The notes beneath the pieces are model-generated. The model worked only from the letters and a program-made list of their open reading frames with translations. It did not search any database and had not been told where the DNA came from. Both the position numbers and the translations under genes were made by a program. This document shows positions 1 through 12,900 of a stretch of 64,000 nt of DNA, piece by piece (position 1 is the stretch's first letter; each line of letters begins with the position of its first letter). The DNA lies in contig BEXV01000317.1 in the NCBI GenBank assembly GCA_003118195.1, positions 178,735 through 242,734 on the forward strand, written 5' to 3'. This DNA comes from Hemicentrotus pulcherrimus (taxonomy: Eukaryota > Echinodermata > Echinoidea > Camarodonta > Strongylocentrotidae).

Positions 1-1066
1 TGGAGTAGGCTTTCCCATATTTTCCCTTAAAACTTTAAAATCTATGGTGAACACAAAAATCTAGGTTGAATTTCTGGAATTGCAGCAAGTTAGAAACTGG
101 CATGGATTCTATTTGAAGTACGTCCTCTTGCGTCGAAACGCAGTATGAATATATATGTTCAAAACGCGTTTGTATGTTTGTGAACATCATTAAAAATATG
201 GTCGCATTATCAAACAAGCAAAAATTCTCTTCCCCAGTATTACTAGTTACAATATATTATTTCGATGAAGACACGTTTAAACACCGATAGTGTCAACTAG
301 AGTAAACAAAGTTAACGATTAAGCAAAGACCGAAGTCAAATTAATTTTGAAATTAAAAACAAAAACTAAACAAAACAAAAAACACAGAACTTGGGAAAGA
401 AGTTAGGGATAAGAAGAAAGGGAGGGAACGAGAGATAAGAAGAGAGATGGAGATAGGGGTTCAAAATTACCCGTATAGAATCTGTCGGTTATGCAAAATG
501 ACTGGACGATTATGAATTTATATGGAGATCGTTTAAATTACAAATGGAGAAATAATTTTCCTAAATGCCCCCCTTTTGAATAAGAGGTTCCCATCTCACT
601 TTAATTCCGATCGGCATTACATGCAGACCACGAAACCGACAGGCAACTACACCGACAGCCCATTAGACTGGCAGTCCTCTATAGACCGACAGTCGTTCTT
701 GCGAGGCTTCTGAAGAGTAATTGTCAGAAGGCCCACCGGAAATTGAAATTTCGGTCTCAGAGGCCAGATGCTGTTTAAAAAAAAAAAGACACAAAAGATC
801 ATCCTGGACCAAACTCCTGGACCGAACTCTTACAGAATGATGAGGACTCGACTGCATGCATATTCATGGCTAATATCAGAAAACAAAATAAGGCCCGAGG
901 AGCGTGGCTATCAAAGGAAGTAATATCTCAGATCATTCACTCCTTTAAATTCAGCCGAGGACACAGGTTCGAAACTGAGTCACGTCTTTCGGATGGTGAA
1001 GTTAAAAGTCGGTCCCCAGACGTAAATAATCATATCTGATTGATACACGTCTGTAAAAACCCAAAT

Positions 1067-1094
1067 ACACACACACACACACACACACACACAC
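1067..1094. repeat. (AC)n microsatellite
   Basis: About 14 uninterrupted AC dinucleotides. Confidence 0.95.
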
Positions 1095-1734
1095 TCCTTT
1101 ATAATAATGAAAAAGGTCTATATTTCGTATTAATTTTTTTTCAGCTTTGCTACCACAGAAATTGATTGATATCGATATACCACTGCTTTTTTAGAAAAGT
1201 TAAAAAAAAAAGTTATATTGTTGCAAATAAATGAAGAAAATGCTTCCTTGCAAAGCAATAATAACACCCGGAGAGCATTGACAATAATAGACTATAGTAT
1301 TCAAACGACAGCCACTTGGAAACCAAAATTAGCTGCTAAAACTGGGAATGATCTCATAGCTGCTGTAATGAATGAGATTGCACAATTTAGAAACTATAGG
1401 AAGCTTTACAGGAAACAACAAAACAAAATATAAAAAAGAAGGCAACTTGCAAAACACAAAGGTTTATAACAATAAAAAAGAATGACTGAAAGGACGAAGG
1501 GGGTGATGACGACGACGACAAGGAAGATGATGTTGATAAGAATTTTGTTTTGGTTGTATTTCGTGGCTCATCGATCCTTTTCACTTCAAATGAATATGAT
1601 GCCTCGTGACGACGACGACGATGATGAGTATGACGACGACGACGACAACAACGATGATGATAGTACCCATGGTCAGAACTACATTGATCTTCCAAAGGAC
1701 CCGGAATCAATATTCCAGTATTGCCATGTCCTCA

Positions 1735-1875
1735 TCTATACACGTGGGTCTAGAGAGAGCCAAGTTTGGGTAGAACACCCTGTTCAAGATGCAAGCACCG
1801 GGTAGGGATCGAACTCGGGATCTTGCGTATGATAGTCAAGAGCCTTTTCCGATATGCTCCTCGCGTGAAAGCAAT
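1735..1875 (-). mobile_element. Probable tRNA-derived SINE fragment
   Basis: On the minus strand a B-box-like GAGTTCGATCCC (plus 1805-1816) lies 43 nt after an A-box-like GAGCATATCGG (plus 1849-1859), the spacing of a tRNA gene. The segment between (AAGGCTCTTGAC ... GCAAGATCCC) resembles a tRNA anticodon arm region with an enlarged loop, so it cannot be a working tRNA. The non-tRNA body seems to extend to lower coordinates toward a trinucleotide (GAC/GTC) tract at about 1510-1655 that could be its tail. Family not identified. Confidence 0.42.
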
Positions 1876-2191
1876 GGTGCATGAGATGAGATCAGAGTAT
1901 GTGATAAGTATGTTACATTTCTGGGTTATTTATGTATTTTTTTCCTTCTAATTTCTCATTGAAGGAATAAATTTTTAATCCGCTATTTAACATCTCTCCT
2001 CACGTCTTCCATTCTTCATCTTTATCTCATTCTCATCCATGCAGTCCGATAGTGTATCTCTTTTGAACAATTCCTCCCTGCTTATATCTCCAGTTACTAA
2101 ATTGTAACTCCATCCTAAAACAATGTGAAAATGATAAAATGAATGAAGCCGTGCTAGATATTATGATCTTTTAATATATTAGTAATGCTTT

Positions 2192-2211
2192 AAAAAAAAA
2201 AAAAAAAAAAA
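2192..2211. repeat. Poly(A) run
   Basis: About 20 A's followed by GAAAGAAAG, directly before the duplicated block. Confidence 0.9.
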
Positions 2212-2353
2212 GAAAGAAAGAAAAATCATCTCAGATTGCCATACACTTTCTTCAAATTATATCGGGTTCACGTAAATTCATAAATATTATCTTGAGTTGC
2301 GCCTTGAAGATAGAATAGTCGGAGATGAATATTCGAACTTGAATTAGCGAAGC

Positions 2354-2399
2354 ATGGAGGAGAACCAAACAACTGACGCGAAACACCGACTAAAAGTGA
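2354..2399 (+). CDS. RASSF1: RASSF coding exon 1, upstream copy
   Basis: The ATG at 2354 sits in a strong context (A at -3, G at +4) and an in-frame TAG lies at 2345-2347, so no upstream extension is possible in this exon. The exon encodes MEENQTTDAKHRLKV plus one base and ends at a GTAAGC donor (2400). A 114-bp intron leads to the acceptor before 2514. Using the GTGAGT four bases earlier would bring an immediate stop (CGA TTC TAG), so the GTAAGC donor is the one that keeps the frame open. This exon matches 5159-5204 base for base and is most likely the same locus assembled twice. Confidence 0.72.
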
Positions 2400-2513
2400 G
2401 TAAGCACAGTGTTTTGTAGAAACTAACTATAATATGTTACACGTGGTTGTACCTTGTAATGTTATCAAGATAATTATCGATTAATTGGCACCTTCTCTCT
2501 GTTCTATTTCCAG

Positions 2514-3299
2514 CGATTCTAGGCCACCAATCTTTATCACCAGAGGAAGTGTGTAGTGTAGCTAGGCGCACAGAGGTCGCGGAAATTATGAGTGCCAAGC
2601 GGCAGGCAGCTGCAGTCGTAACGGCAGCTCCAGTGGCAACATCATGTACATCACTGCCAGCTGAAGGGCCAGGAACGGTCACTAACGAGTCGGTCAACAG
2701 CCAACTCCCCCCAAGTCAGCGGGGCCCTATCGGCAACATAGCCGCATCCTCCTCCAACTTTGTTGTTAGTTCTATCGGGGGAATGTTCAGCAAGATGTCA
2801 GAGTATTTCGAAATGCAAACAATTTCCAATTCCAGGGGATTTGGGGATACGTCAACGGACGATTTTGATGATGATTTTTACGACTCGTTGGACCATCTTC
2901 AGGGGCATCCTGTGTCCAACACCAACGATAACGGTCAGAGAAGAGGAATTTTTGCTGGAATAAGCAGTTACTTTCAACCTTCAAAAAAATACCAAGCAGT
3001 GCCAACACATAACAACGATAATAACAACAGAAGAAGAGACTCCTCCAGTGTAGATGGAGATCTCAGTAATTCATCCTTTTCATCTTTTCAGGACCACATG
3101 AACACATCCTTTTGCGAACCATATCCTCTGATTGATGAAAGTGTGAATGGGGAAGGAGTATACGTAGATGATGGAAGGGAAGGAGAAGGCGGAGAAGGAC
3201 ACAAATTTGTGCCAACGCAATTGTTGAATATTATCACGTGGTGTGATAAATGTGGAGAACTTATCTGGGGATTCTATAAACAGTGCCTTCGATGTACAT
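2514..3299 (+). CDS. RASSF1: RASSF coding exon 2, upstream copy (N-terminal region and first half of C1)
   Basis: This 786-nt exon follows a polypyrimidine tract and CAG (2511-2513) and ends at a GTAAGT donor (3300). It encodes a Ser/Asn/Asp-rich segment with an acidic patch (DDFDDDFYD), then the first half of a C1 zinc finger starting HKFVPTQLLN and ending CLRCT. Reading on past the donor gives an intronic extension to a stop near 3340, which is not expected in the mature mRNA. It is the duplicate of 5319-6104, and downstream exons lie nearer the second copy. Confidence 0.75.
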
Positions 3300-5038
3300 G
3301 TAAGTATAAAAAGGTTAACAGATCACATTTAAACTTCTAGTGAATTTGTTTTATGATGTCAATTTATTTTTAATTTTTTATGTTTGGAAATTAAATTATT
3401 CACACACTGGTACAGTGTTTGAATGAAGCCTGTGAATAATTGATTTATTTTTATTGAGTTTTTACAAAGGCTTTATATTTTAAAGAATCACTTCTTTGTG
3501 ATAATGCCATGACAGGTTTTCTTCATAGTGTACATATACCTTCTTGACAGTGATGAGGATATGACTTGGGAGCAATATATTTACCATATATTGCAGGCTT
3601 ATGAATTAGACCACATGCATTACATAATTTGTATTTTAAATTTCTACAAATAAGTTTGCATCTTGTCTGCATCTACATGTATAGACTCCAAGCTACTGCA
3701 TTGATTGTCTTTTTAATAATTTGTATACAGAGAACTTTCTGATTTGAATAAAGAGTAGACTCTGCATTATTTTCACATATTCTATTAATTTATGCATTTT
3801 TTACATGTAGATTTATCATCTAATTGAACTTATCATTTATTTCATAGGGGATCAATTACCTTTTTTTTTTCTCTCTCTGAGAGTTTGGTACTTGTTGTCA
3901 TCCTATTGAAAATATTACTTCTTTTAAAGAGATAATGCATGTTAAAATCAAGAAATTACCTTGTGCAATATATGCAAATTTCTTTGGGTATCTCATCCAG
4001 TAACAAATGTGTTATTTTGAAAAAATATTCAATATATTACAAAAATATTTTAACATTGTCACATCCCTATCATCGTTGTATACACTAACCTGTATGCTGG
4101 TATGCTGGCTCTTATCCAAAAATCGAAATATAATATTTGTCAGTTGTCACAGTACAATGTAATCGTCCATCTAACTGCTAAAGTGCATCATCATTATACT
4201 CCTCTGCTTTCACTGTATTAGACTGCAGACATCTCTGTTCAGTTTAATTGTTCCTGAATGCAGGATTAGGAGGAGGTATCTATTGAGAAGAATCTCAAAT
4301 CCCATTGGCAATTAAGACATCCAGATAACCTATTTGGGATTTGATTGCATTGTCCGATCATTAGCATTTAAGGTTAAAGTCTTGCCCACCTTACCTCATT
4401 AGCCTTAATCCAATCAATCAGACATAATTGCTAATAACCTGTACACACTAGACAGGTCCTGATGTGTCCTGGTTGGTGGATTGAGATGAGGAGTCCTATG
4501 GAGTGTGGTGTATAACCCTTACAATACTGCTTAAATGACATTGTAACATTTCAGATCTACATGTACATGTACATGTATAGGAATGTGTGTTATATTGAGA
4601 AAACGATATGTGTATGAGTGGGTTAACTCGGCTCCATAGTCCATACTAGCTACATTTGCAGGGGGTCTAGATCCGACTCTAGATTGACATTGTAATGCTC
4701 CCTAAGCATGGACCGTCAATAGAATTTTACATCTCTGTATACTAGTGTCAGATGCACTTTGTTATAGCAATTAATCCAAGATATCAATGAAATTTGGAGG
4801 TTGCAACATTGACAAACATGTACCAGATACAATCTGTTTTCCTACAGGAAACGAGCTACTTTGTAAACCTGTTCAGATTCATTTAAAATTGTATGTCTGC
4901 TGGTACACATTGTACATGGACGTGTGAACATTTAAATCTCTTATGCATTGTCATACATGTAAGAGATTAAGAATCAATTGTTGTTTATGCTGGGACTCTG
5001 GAGACCATGTTCTGGACCCTGTTTCATAGAACTAATAT

Positions 5039-5039
5039 N
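5039..5039. other. Single-N contig join
   Basis: One ambiguous base separates the two copies of the 2.8 kb block. It coincides exactly with the end of copy 1 and the start of copy 2, so it marks an assembly join. Confidence 0.95.
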
Positions 5040-5158
5040 ATTGCCATACACTTTCTTCAAATTATATCGGGTTCACGTAAATTCATAAATATTATCTTGA
5101 GTTGCGCCTTGAAGATAGAATAGTCGGAGATGAATATTCGAACTTGAATTAGCGAAGC

Positions 5159-5204
5159 ATGGAGGAGAACCAAACAACTGACGCGAAACACCGACTAAAA
5201 GTGA
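5159..5204 (+). CDS. RASSF1: RASSF coding exon 1, downstream copy
   Basis: Same 46-nt initial exon as 2354-2399: strong-context ATG, in-frame stop 9 bases upstream, GTAAGC donor at 5205, phase 1 exit. Intron 1 (5205-5318) is only 114 bp. The N-terminus MEENQTTDAKHRLKV has no recognised motif. Confidence 0.8.
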
Positions 5205-8200
5205 GTAAGCACAGTGTTTTGTAGAAACTAACTATAATATGTTACACGTGGTTGTACCTTGTAATGTTATCAAGATAATTATCGATTAATTGGCACCTTC
5301 TCTCTGTTCTATTTCCAGCGATTCTAGGCCACCAATCTTTATCACCAGAGGAAGTGTGTAGTGTAGCTAGGCGCACAGAGGTCGCGGAAATTATGAGTGC
5401 CAAGCGGCAGGCAGCTGCAGTCGTAACGGCAGCTCCAGTGGCAACATCATGTACATCACTGCCAGCTGAAGGGCCAGGAACGGTCACTAACGAGTCGGTC
5501 AACAGCCAACTCCCCCCAAGTCAGCGGGGCCCTATCGGCAACATAGCCGCATCCTCCTCCAACTTTGTTGTTAGTTCTATCGGGGGAATGTTCAGCAAGA
5601 TGTCAGAGTATTTCGAAATGCAAACAATTTCCAATTCCAGGGGATTTGGGGATACGTCAACGGACGATTTTGATGATGATTTTTACGACTCGTTGGACCA
5701 TCTTCAGGGGCATCCTGTGTCCAACACCAACGATAACGGTCAGAGAAGAGGAATTTTTGCTGGAATAAGCAGTTACTTTCAACCTTCAAAAAAATACCAA
5801 GCAGTGCCAACACATAACAACGATAATAACAACAGAAGAAGAGACTCCTCCAGTGTAGATGGAGATCTCAGTAATTCATCCTTTTCATCTTTTCAGGACC
5901 ACATGAACACATCCTTTTGCGAACCATATCCTCTGATTGATGAAAGTGTGAATGGGGAAGGAGTATACGTAGATGATGGAAGGGAAGGAGAAGGCGGAGA
6001 AGGACACAAATTTGTGCCAACGCAATTGTTGAATATTATCACGTGGTGTGATAAATGTGGAGAACTTATCTGGGGATTCTATAAACAGTGCCTTCGATGT
6101 ACATGTAAGTATAAAAAGGTTAACAGATCACATTTAAACTTCTAGTGAATTTGTTTTATGATGTCAATTTATTTTTAATTTTTTATGTTTGGAAATTAAA
6201 TTATTCACACACTGGTACAGTGTTTGAATGAAGCCTGTGAATAATTGATTTATTTTTATTGAGTTTTTACAAAGGCTTTATATTTTAAAGAATCACTTCT
6301 TTGTGATAATGCCATGACAGGTTTTCTTCATAGTGTACATATACCTTCTTGACAGTGATGAGGATATGACTTGGGAGCAATATATTTACCATATATTGCA
6401 GGCTTATGAATTAGACCACATGCATTACATAATTTGTATTTTAAATTTCTACAAATAAGTTTGCATCTTGTCTGCATCTACATGTATAGACTCCAAGCTA
6501 CTGCATTGATTGTCTTTTTAATAATTTGTATACAGAGAACTTTCTGATTTGAATAAAGAGTAGACTCTGCATTATTTTCACATATTCTATTAATTTATGC
6601 ATTTTTTACATGTAGATTTATCATCTAATTGAACTTATCATTTATTTCATAGGGGATCAATTACCTTTTTTTTTTCTCTCTCTGAGAGTTTGGTACTTGT
6701 TGTCATCCTATTGAAAATATTACTTCTTTTAAAGAGATAATGCATGTTAAAATCAAGAAATTACCTTGTGCAATATATGCAAATTTCTTTGGGTATCTCA
6801 TCCAGTAACAAATGTGTTATTTTGAAAAAATATTCAATATATTACAAAAATATTTTAACATTGTCACATCCCTATCATCGTTGTATACACTAACCTGTAT
6901 GCTGGTATGCTGGCTCTTATCCAAAAATCGAAATATAATATTTGTCAGTTGTCACAGTACAATGTAATCGTCCATCTAACTGCTAAAGTGCATCATCATT
7001 ATACTCCTCTGCTTTCACTGTATTAGACTGCAGACATCTCTGTTCAGTTTAATTGTTCCTGAATGCAGGATTAGGAGGAGGTATCTATTGAGAAGAATCT
7101 CAAATCCCATTGGCAATTAAGACATCCAGATAACCTATTTGGGATTTGATTGCATTGTCCGATCATTAGCATTTAAGGTTAAAGTCTTGCCCACCTTACC
7201 TCATTAGCCTTAATCCAATCAATCAGACATAATTGCTAATAACCTGTACACACTAGACAGGTCCTGATGTGTCCTGGTTGGTGGATTGAGATGAGGAGTC
7301 CTATGGAGTGTGGTGTATAACCCTTACAATACTGCTTAAATGACATTGTAACATTTCAGATCTACATGTACATGTACATGTATAGGAATGTGTGTTATAT
7401 TGAGAAAACGATATGTGTATGAGTGGGTTAACTCGGCTCCATAGTCCATACTAGCTACATTTGCAGGGGGTCTAGATCCGACTCTAGATTGACATTGTAA
7501 TGCTCCCTAAGCATGGACCGTCAATAGAATTTTACATCTCTGTATACTAGTGTCAGATGCACTTTGTTATAGCAATTAATCCAAGATATCAATGAAATTT
7601 GGAGGTTGCAACATTGACAAACATGTACCAGATACAATCTGTTTTCCTACAGGAAACGAGCTACTTTGTAAACCTGTTCAGATTCATTTAAAATTGTATG
7701 TCTGCTGGTACACATTGTACATGGACGTGTGAACATTTAAATCTCTTATGCATTGTCATACATGTAAGAGATTAAGAATCAATTGTTGTTTATGCTGGGA
7801 CTCTGGAGACCATGTTCTGGACCCTGTTTCATAGAACTAATATTAATAACAAGTTTCAATAGTTGTCATACTCATAAGTTACTGAAATCTTCACATTATA
7901 TTGTGTTTATGTTAATGTAGAAATAGATAAGCAGATTGGGTACATCATTCACTCTATCAGCTTTGCAAATGTTATGTAGTAGTCTACATGTATGTACAAT
8001 ATTGTACTACAAAGTCATGTACATGTAAGATTACGTTGGAGAATGGGTGTTCCATAAAAGATTTTTGTTCAATATTTTGAGCACTTCCATCATCACACCA
8101 TGATGCATAGCTAATCCATTGTCTGCAGCCGAACCATAAACTCGTTGTTCATTAGTTGATATGGATGCATGATATGAGGTGAGGACTTTCATTTTGTGCC

Positions 8201-9917
8201 CATGAAAGATCAACAGTTTGTCCATGAGTACCTTTCCCATATGCAGGCGGTCAGCTTTGAAGGGCTCCAGAAAGGTGTCTGCTAAATTCATTAGAGGGGG
8301 ATGCTCCATCGCTCTATAGTTCTTTCTTTCTCTAGGATATCAAGCAGACAGGTCATATGTACATTTTTATATTCAAAATATAGAAAGTGAACAAAAAATT
8401 TATATGCATACATTTATGCCTAAACAATAAGAGTAGGATAAGAGTGAGATACATACATGTATGTGTAGGATAATAAAGGCTGTACCACACTGTTCAGTGT
8501 TAACAACTTTCCTGTCCTGATTTTTGTATACAGTATAATCTTTGTCAAAGATGGCAATCTTGAAAAGAACACTGTACATGTATTTTTTAGAAACATTTTT
8601 TCTTCAAATTCTGTTATACCCCTATTATATTTTTATCAGATCAGAAATGTCACTAACATGATGACAGTAGATGACCATCGGCCTACTTGTACATGTACAT
8701 AGTGTAAATCTCTGTGTATAAGACGCACCCCTATTTTTTTTGTTTTGTTGCCGAAACTGAAAACCCACTCAGGGAAGGCCTTTCATTTAACATTGAGGTG
8801 CAGTTGAAGGCGCCGATTTGTGCTTGTGAACTTGTCACAAATAATAGTAACAATGTCGTTTTAGAAGAATGTGTAAGATCAAGAATGTAAATTAAAAACA
8901 GTAGAGTACCTAGGATAAAACCTTGTATTATTATAAACTACATATTGAGATCTATTAGAAAGATTTCTTTCAAACCAAGATGACAGACAAATTTGAGTGT
9001 GGTTCTAGTTTCTAGTTACTGAGCTGGGAAACATTGCCAGGCATAGTGCCAGATGGAGGGGCATAAATTGAAACTTTAAAAAAAAAAAAAAAAAAAAAAT
9101 TGGGGGTTTTTTTTTTGTACCTGCCACATTGTGATCTTTTAGATTCCTTACCCCTGACTTTCAATTTTTTTCTGCAGCAAAAAAGTGTGAGATTTACGGT
9201 ATACATACAAGCATCATGCTCCTTAGGAAGTCCACCCTGATAATTAAGTCACATTAATAAAAGCAAAACAATGAGAGGAATAAATTAATGAAAGTTTGAG
9301 CAAAATCCGATTAAAAGTAGGAAAGTTATGAATTTTGAAGTTGTTTCAGTGAAACTCTCCAATTAGCTCTGCTTTATCTTGACATGCTTTCAGTTTTGTC
9401 ATGTGGTGGGCTTGACATTGGAATATTGAGATAGGAATAACCACTTTTTATTTGTGATAAAAATACAACCACTCAAGGCTGTTGTTGGTAAGAGAGCAAT
9501 ACATGTACATGTATATGTAGGTACAACATTTACATGTAGTGTGCTATTACACTCCATATATTTGATATGGATTCAAGATGTTGGAATTCATAGCAATCTC
9601 ACAAAATATTGCAAATCTGGCATATTTCCAGATTTTCTTCTTGATATTCCTTAGTGAACTAAGGGTTTAGCTCCATAAAAAAGCACCCTGCTGAACACTG
9701 CTGAATCCTGCTGATACCTGTAACTTGACATTTAAAGATGTCAGACATAGTCAATATCATCTTCTTCTTTTTTTTTTAGATTAAAAGGGCAACCAAACAA
9801 GAATCTTTGGAAGGGAAGCTTTCATAGATTGTTTCAGGAAAATTGTTCAAAATGTGTGATTACTTGTTTGCTTGTTTTTCAGATTTTAAAAAAATTAAGG
9901 CACCTGAATATGCAGCA

Positions 9918-9958
<41 letters not shown>

Positions 9959-12900
9959 CTGCTCCTGTGCTTGCCACTCATTACTAATGGTAGCATATTA
10001 TGGCATATATGGCATTTATATGTGGGTCCCTCATAACACAATCTTATTTTTAAAATTAGGTGAGATTTTCAAGTAAAATGTATATTTTTTACTAACATGA
10101 AACTTGTAAGTTGTCAGCTTCATGATAAAGAAAGCAGGTCATTTGACTTTCCATTAGAGCACTGACATCTACTCTGTTTTGCCCTTAAAATGCTTATAAG
10201 ACTAGACATGATTTACTTTCTCTAAACTAGTCATAAGTTTAGCAGTGGTGAAAAGCTATTTTGTAATTGGTACTAGTTGGCTTCTTCAATGCAGTGCCAG
10301 AATGATTGAAGACCCTAATAACATGGATACAGACTAGTCTCCGGATCGCATCATCTAGGATGCTACCGCAAACACTTCTAGGAGCAAGATGGATGATGCG
10401 TGGGAGAGACGTAAGATGCCTCGATATAACATCATGAGTCATCGAGATGAATAATGGATTTGGGAGGCCCTCTCTTGGAGGATGGAGGAGGGAAGGGTTG
10501 TCCTCCTCAGCAGTGATTAGTAGACTGTAATTAATGTTTTCTGACTCAAAGCCATTTTCAGAATTGTACTTGTATTCCAGAGTTCATGTGTAGGCCTACT
10601 GTACATGTATGTGTCTACAAAGCTGCACATGTACAGTGCAGTGTTAACAAATACTTCTCTGTTTACAGGAGCTCTTTTAGCAATTGGCATTGTATAAATC
10701 CATTTTTTTTCTAAATAATGTGAAAGTATTTTTTTTTTTCCTTTGTTGTACCAGAGCACTTATTGCTCATCGCTCTATCACTCCTGTATAAGTGTACNNN
10801 NNNNNNNNNNNNNNNNNNNNNNNNNNNNNNNNNNNNNNNNNNNNNNNNNNNNNNNNNNNNNNNNNNNNNNNNNNNNNNNNNNNNNNNNNNNNNNNNNNNN
10901 NNNNNNNNNNNNNNNNNNNNNNNNNNNNNNNNNNNNNNNNNNNNNNNNNNNNNNNNNNNNNNNNNNNNNNNNNNNNNNNNNNNNNNNNNNNNNNNNNNNN
11001 NNNNNNNNNNNNNNNNNNNNNNNNNNNNNNNNNNNNNNNNNNNNNNNNNNNNNNNNNNNNNNNNNNNNNNNNNNNNNNNNNNNNNNNNNNNNNNNNNNNN
11101 NNNNNNNNNNNNNNNNNNNNNNNNNNNNNNNNNNNAAAAAAAAACATTTGTCAACTACATGTACTTGTACATGTTATGTAAAGTACACACGTACATGGGC
11201 CATATTTATTTGCTTTTCTCAATTTCAATATGAACAACATGTTACCCACAGTAATTTAAACTCAATGTATACGGTAAGGCTGTGCAAAACCGTGTAATGA
11301 GGTACCCGAGTATACTCCCAGGCTCACAGTGAATACTCAAATATTTGGACGCCATGTTTTTGTTTTGTTTTGTTGTTTTGTCGCTACTACCATACTACGG
11401 GAGCAGTATCCCAGGTCCGTCTCCAACAGATCACGCAGTTTTACTTCGAGTTGCTGTTGAAGGCTTCAATTTAATAATAATAATAACAGTAAACAATGCT
11501 GTTTTAACAACGAAAGATGGCAGAATAATCCATTTTCCTCCGAGTCCAAACAGTAATCGGGACATTTGGTCCCAGTTTCTGAGTGGTGAGTTTGCAGTGA
11601 TTGAGCTAGGAAACATTTTTACCGACGGTACCATGCCAGCGGCAGGCACTCTCCCTGGCAAGGGTAAGCGTCGGCCTGAACAGTGACAGGTGACCGGGTT
11701 TTTTATATTCAAGTACGACAAATCGTACTCAAGTAGTTGTCAACAGTTAAGAACTCGAGTATTCGACTACTCTTCGCAGCCCTAGTATACGGATGGTCCT
11801 ACACTTTGTCATTAGGTAGGACCAACATCTACATGTATATTGGATGTTAGCCATGTAGCCACATTAACATGTATACATCATCTCGAGTGTCGAGTTCCAC
11901 TTACAGTTAAAGTTTCCTGTAGGGCCACTACATGTTATTTTTTAATTTCTTTTTAAATAGTCATGTTTATATTAGAGAGGTACATCTACATGTAGGCCCT
12001 GTAAGTATTTTCACTAATATAACAATTTCTGAGAAAACCAATTCTCTCCCATCCCTGTTCAATGTGTGCTCCCCATTGTATACATCCCCATTTCCTGTCC
12101 TTTATCAAGCCAGAGTCAATGCCATGGGCCAGTATCAAACAAAGACCATTACAATACAGCCAGCCTTAGGTGAGACTGAGAGGTTAAAAACGAATACACT
12201 GCTCAATGACCCATTGAACCCTGAGCACTTTTGTCCCCAGTCCATGGTGTAACCATGGACCTAATTCTATTAGGTCCATGGTGTAACACTGGGCTAATCC
12301 TTTTGAGCTCTACCCCCACCAGTCACTCAATAGGAGTTAGGACATTGTCCTTAAGTTTAAAGGGGTCAGTCCATGCTTTAGAGCTGTGTGTGTACTGTAG
12401 CTATAAACTGGATGTGGTTGCCAACCTGCTTGTAATGGCCATTGTGTAGCTGGTAGGGGATGAGACAATGGGCTTATTGAACCATGGTCAATGGTTTCCA
12501 CATGAGTAATTAACTGAAGTGGAAATGTACTTGTAATTTGTAAGCCACATTGTTAATAATTATGCATGTGTAAATATTAGAATTATACAATGTAAGCATT
12601 GCATATCATGTAAGTTTATCATGTTCCCTTTATCAGGATGCAAATGAACACTGTAAGCCTACATTGTTTGATATACCTGTACTGTGTTAAATGCTGATTC
12701 ATTTATAGATAAATAAAGATAATTCTTGCATTAGGGGAATATTGATGCATTTATGGTTGCCAAGTTTATATGATTAAGAAATACAGCACCTTTGTCTGGT
12801 CTGCAAGAAACATTGGCCTACATGTACATGTACAATAGCATACACAACATATATTGTAGATTTGAACAGTGGTGATGATTAGAAAGAAAGACTATCATTA

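Larger units (their letters stand above)
1..2234. other. Upstream intergenic DNA
   Basis: No convincing gene. It holds an (AC)n tract, an acidic low-complexity ORF over a GAC repeat (1482-1805), a probable SINE (1735-1875) and a poly(A) run. If copy 1 and copy 2 of the 2.8 kb block are one locus, this is the real upstream flank of RASSF exon 1. Confidence 0.5.
2235..5038. repeat. 2.8 kb duplicated block, copy 1
   Basis: The 2,804 bases here recur at a constant offset of 2,805 at 5040-7843. All parts I compared agree, including intron sequence, homopolymers and exons 1-2. Copy 1 ends directly against a single N at 5039 and copy 2 begins directly after it. This is the signature of two contigs sharing an uncollapsed overlap rather than a biological tandem duplication, which would normally show some divergence over several hundred bases of AT-rich intron. 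The left flank (before 2235) and the right flank (after 7843) are probably both genuine. Confidence 0.95.
5040..7843. repeat. 2.8 kb duplicated block, copy 2
   Basis: Second copy of 2235-5038, continuing without a break into the rest of intron 2. It includes coding exons 1 and 2 and about 1.7 kb of intron 2. Here it is treated as the copy joined to the downstream exons. Confidence 0.95.

Noticed and set aside
1482..1805. Plus-strand frame with a hydrophobic start and a long Asp run
   Set aside because: The Asp run comes from a GAC trinucleotide repeat and its end runs into the SINE-like segment; no family similarity seen.
2437..2697. Minus-strand open frame of 86 codons over exon 2 (and its duplicate at 5242-5502)
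   Set aside because: It lies antisense to a well-supported coding exon and shows no domain or splice context; codon-pattern shadow.
2235..7843. A biological tandem duplication of the first exons giving two promoters
   Set aside because: No divergence seen, and the copies meet at a single N; contig overlap explains it better.
8031..8309. Minus-strand 92-codon frame as a gene
   Set aside because: Composition is plausible, but there is no promoter, splice or family evidence; left only as a note in the intron entry.
10711..11297. Several long open frames across 10,798-11,135
   Set aside because: They consist of N bases; artefacts of the gap.
11345..11686. Plus-strand 113-codon frame as a gene
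   Set aside because: It lies wholly inside the hAT-like MITE and has no transposase motifs.
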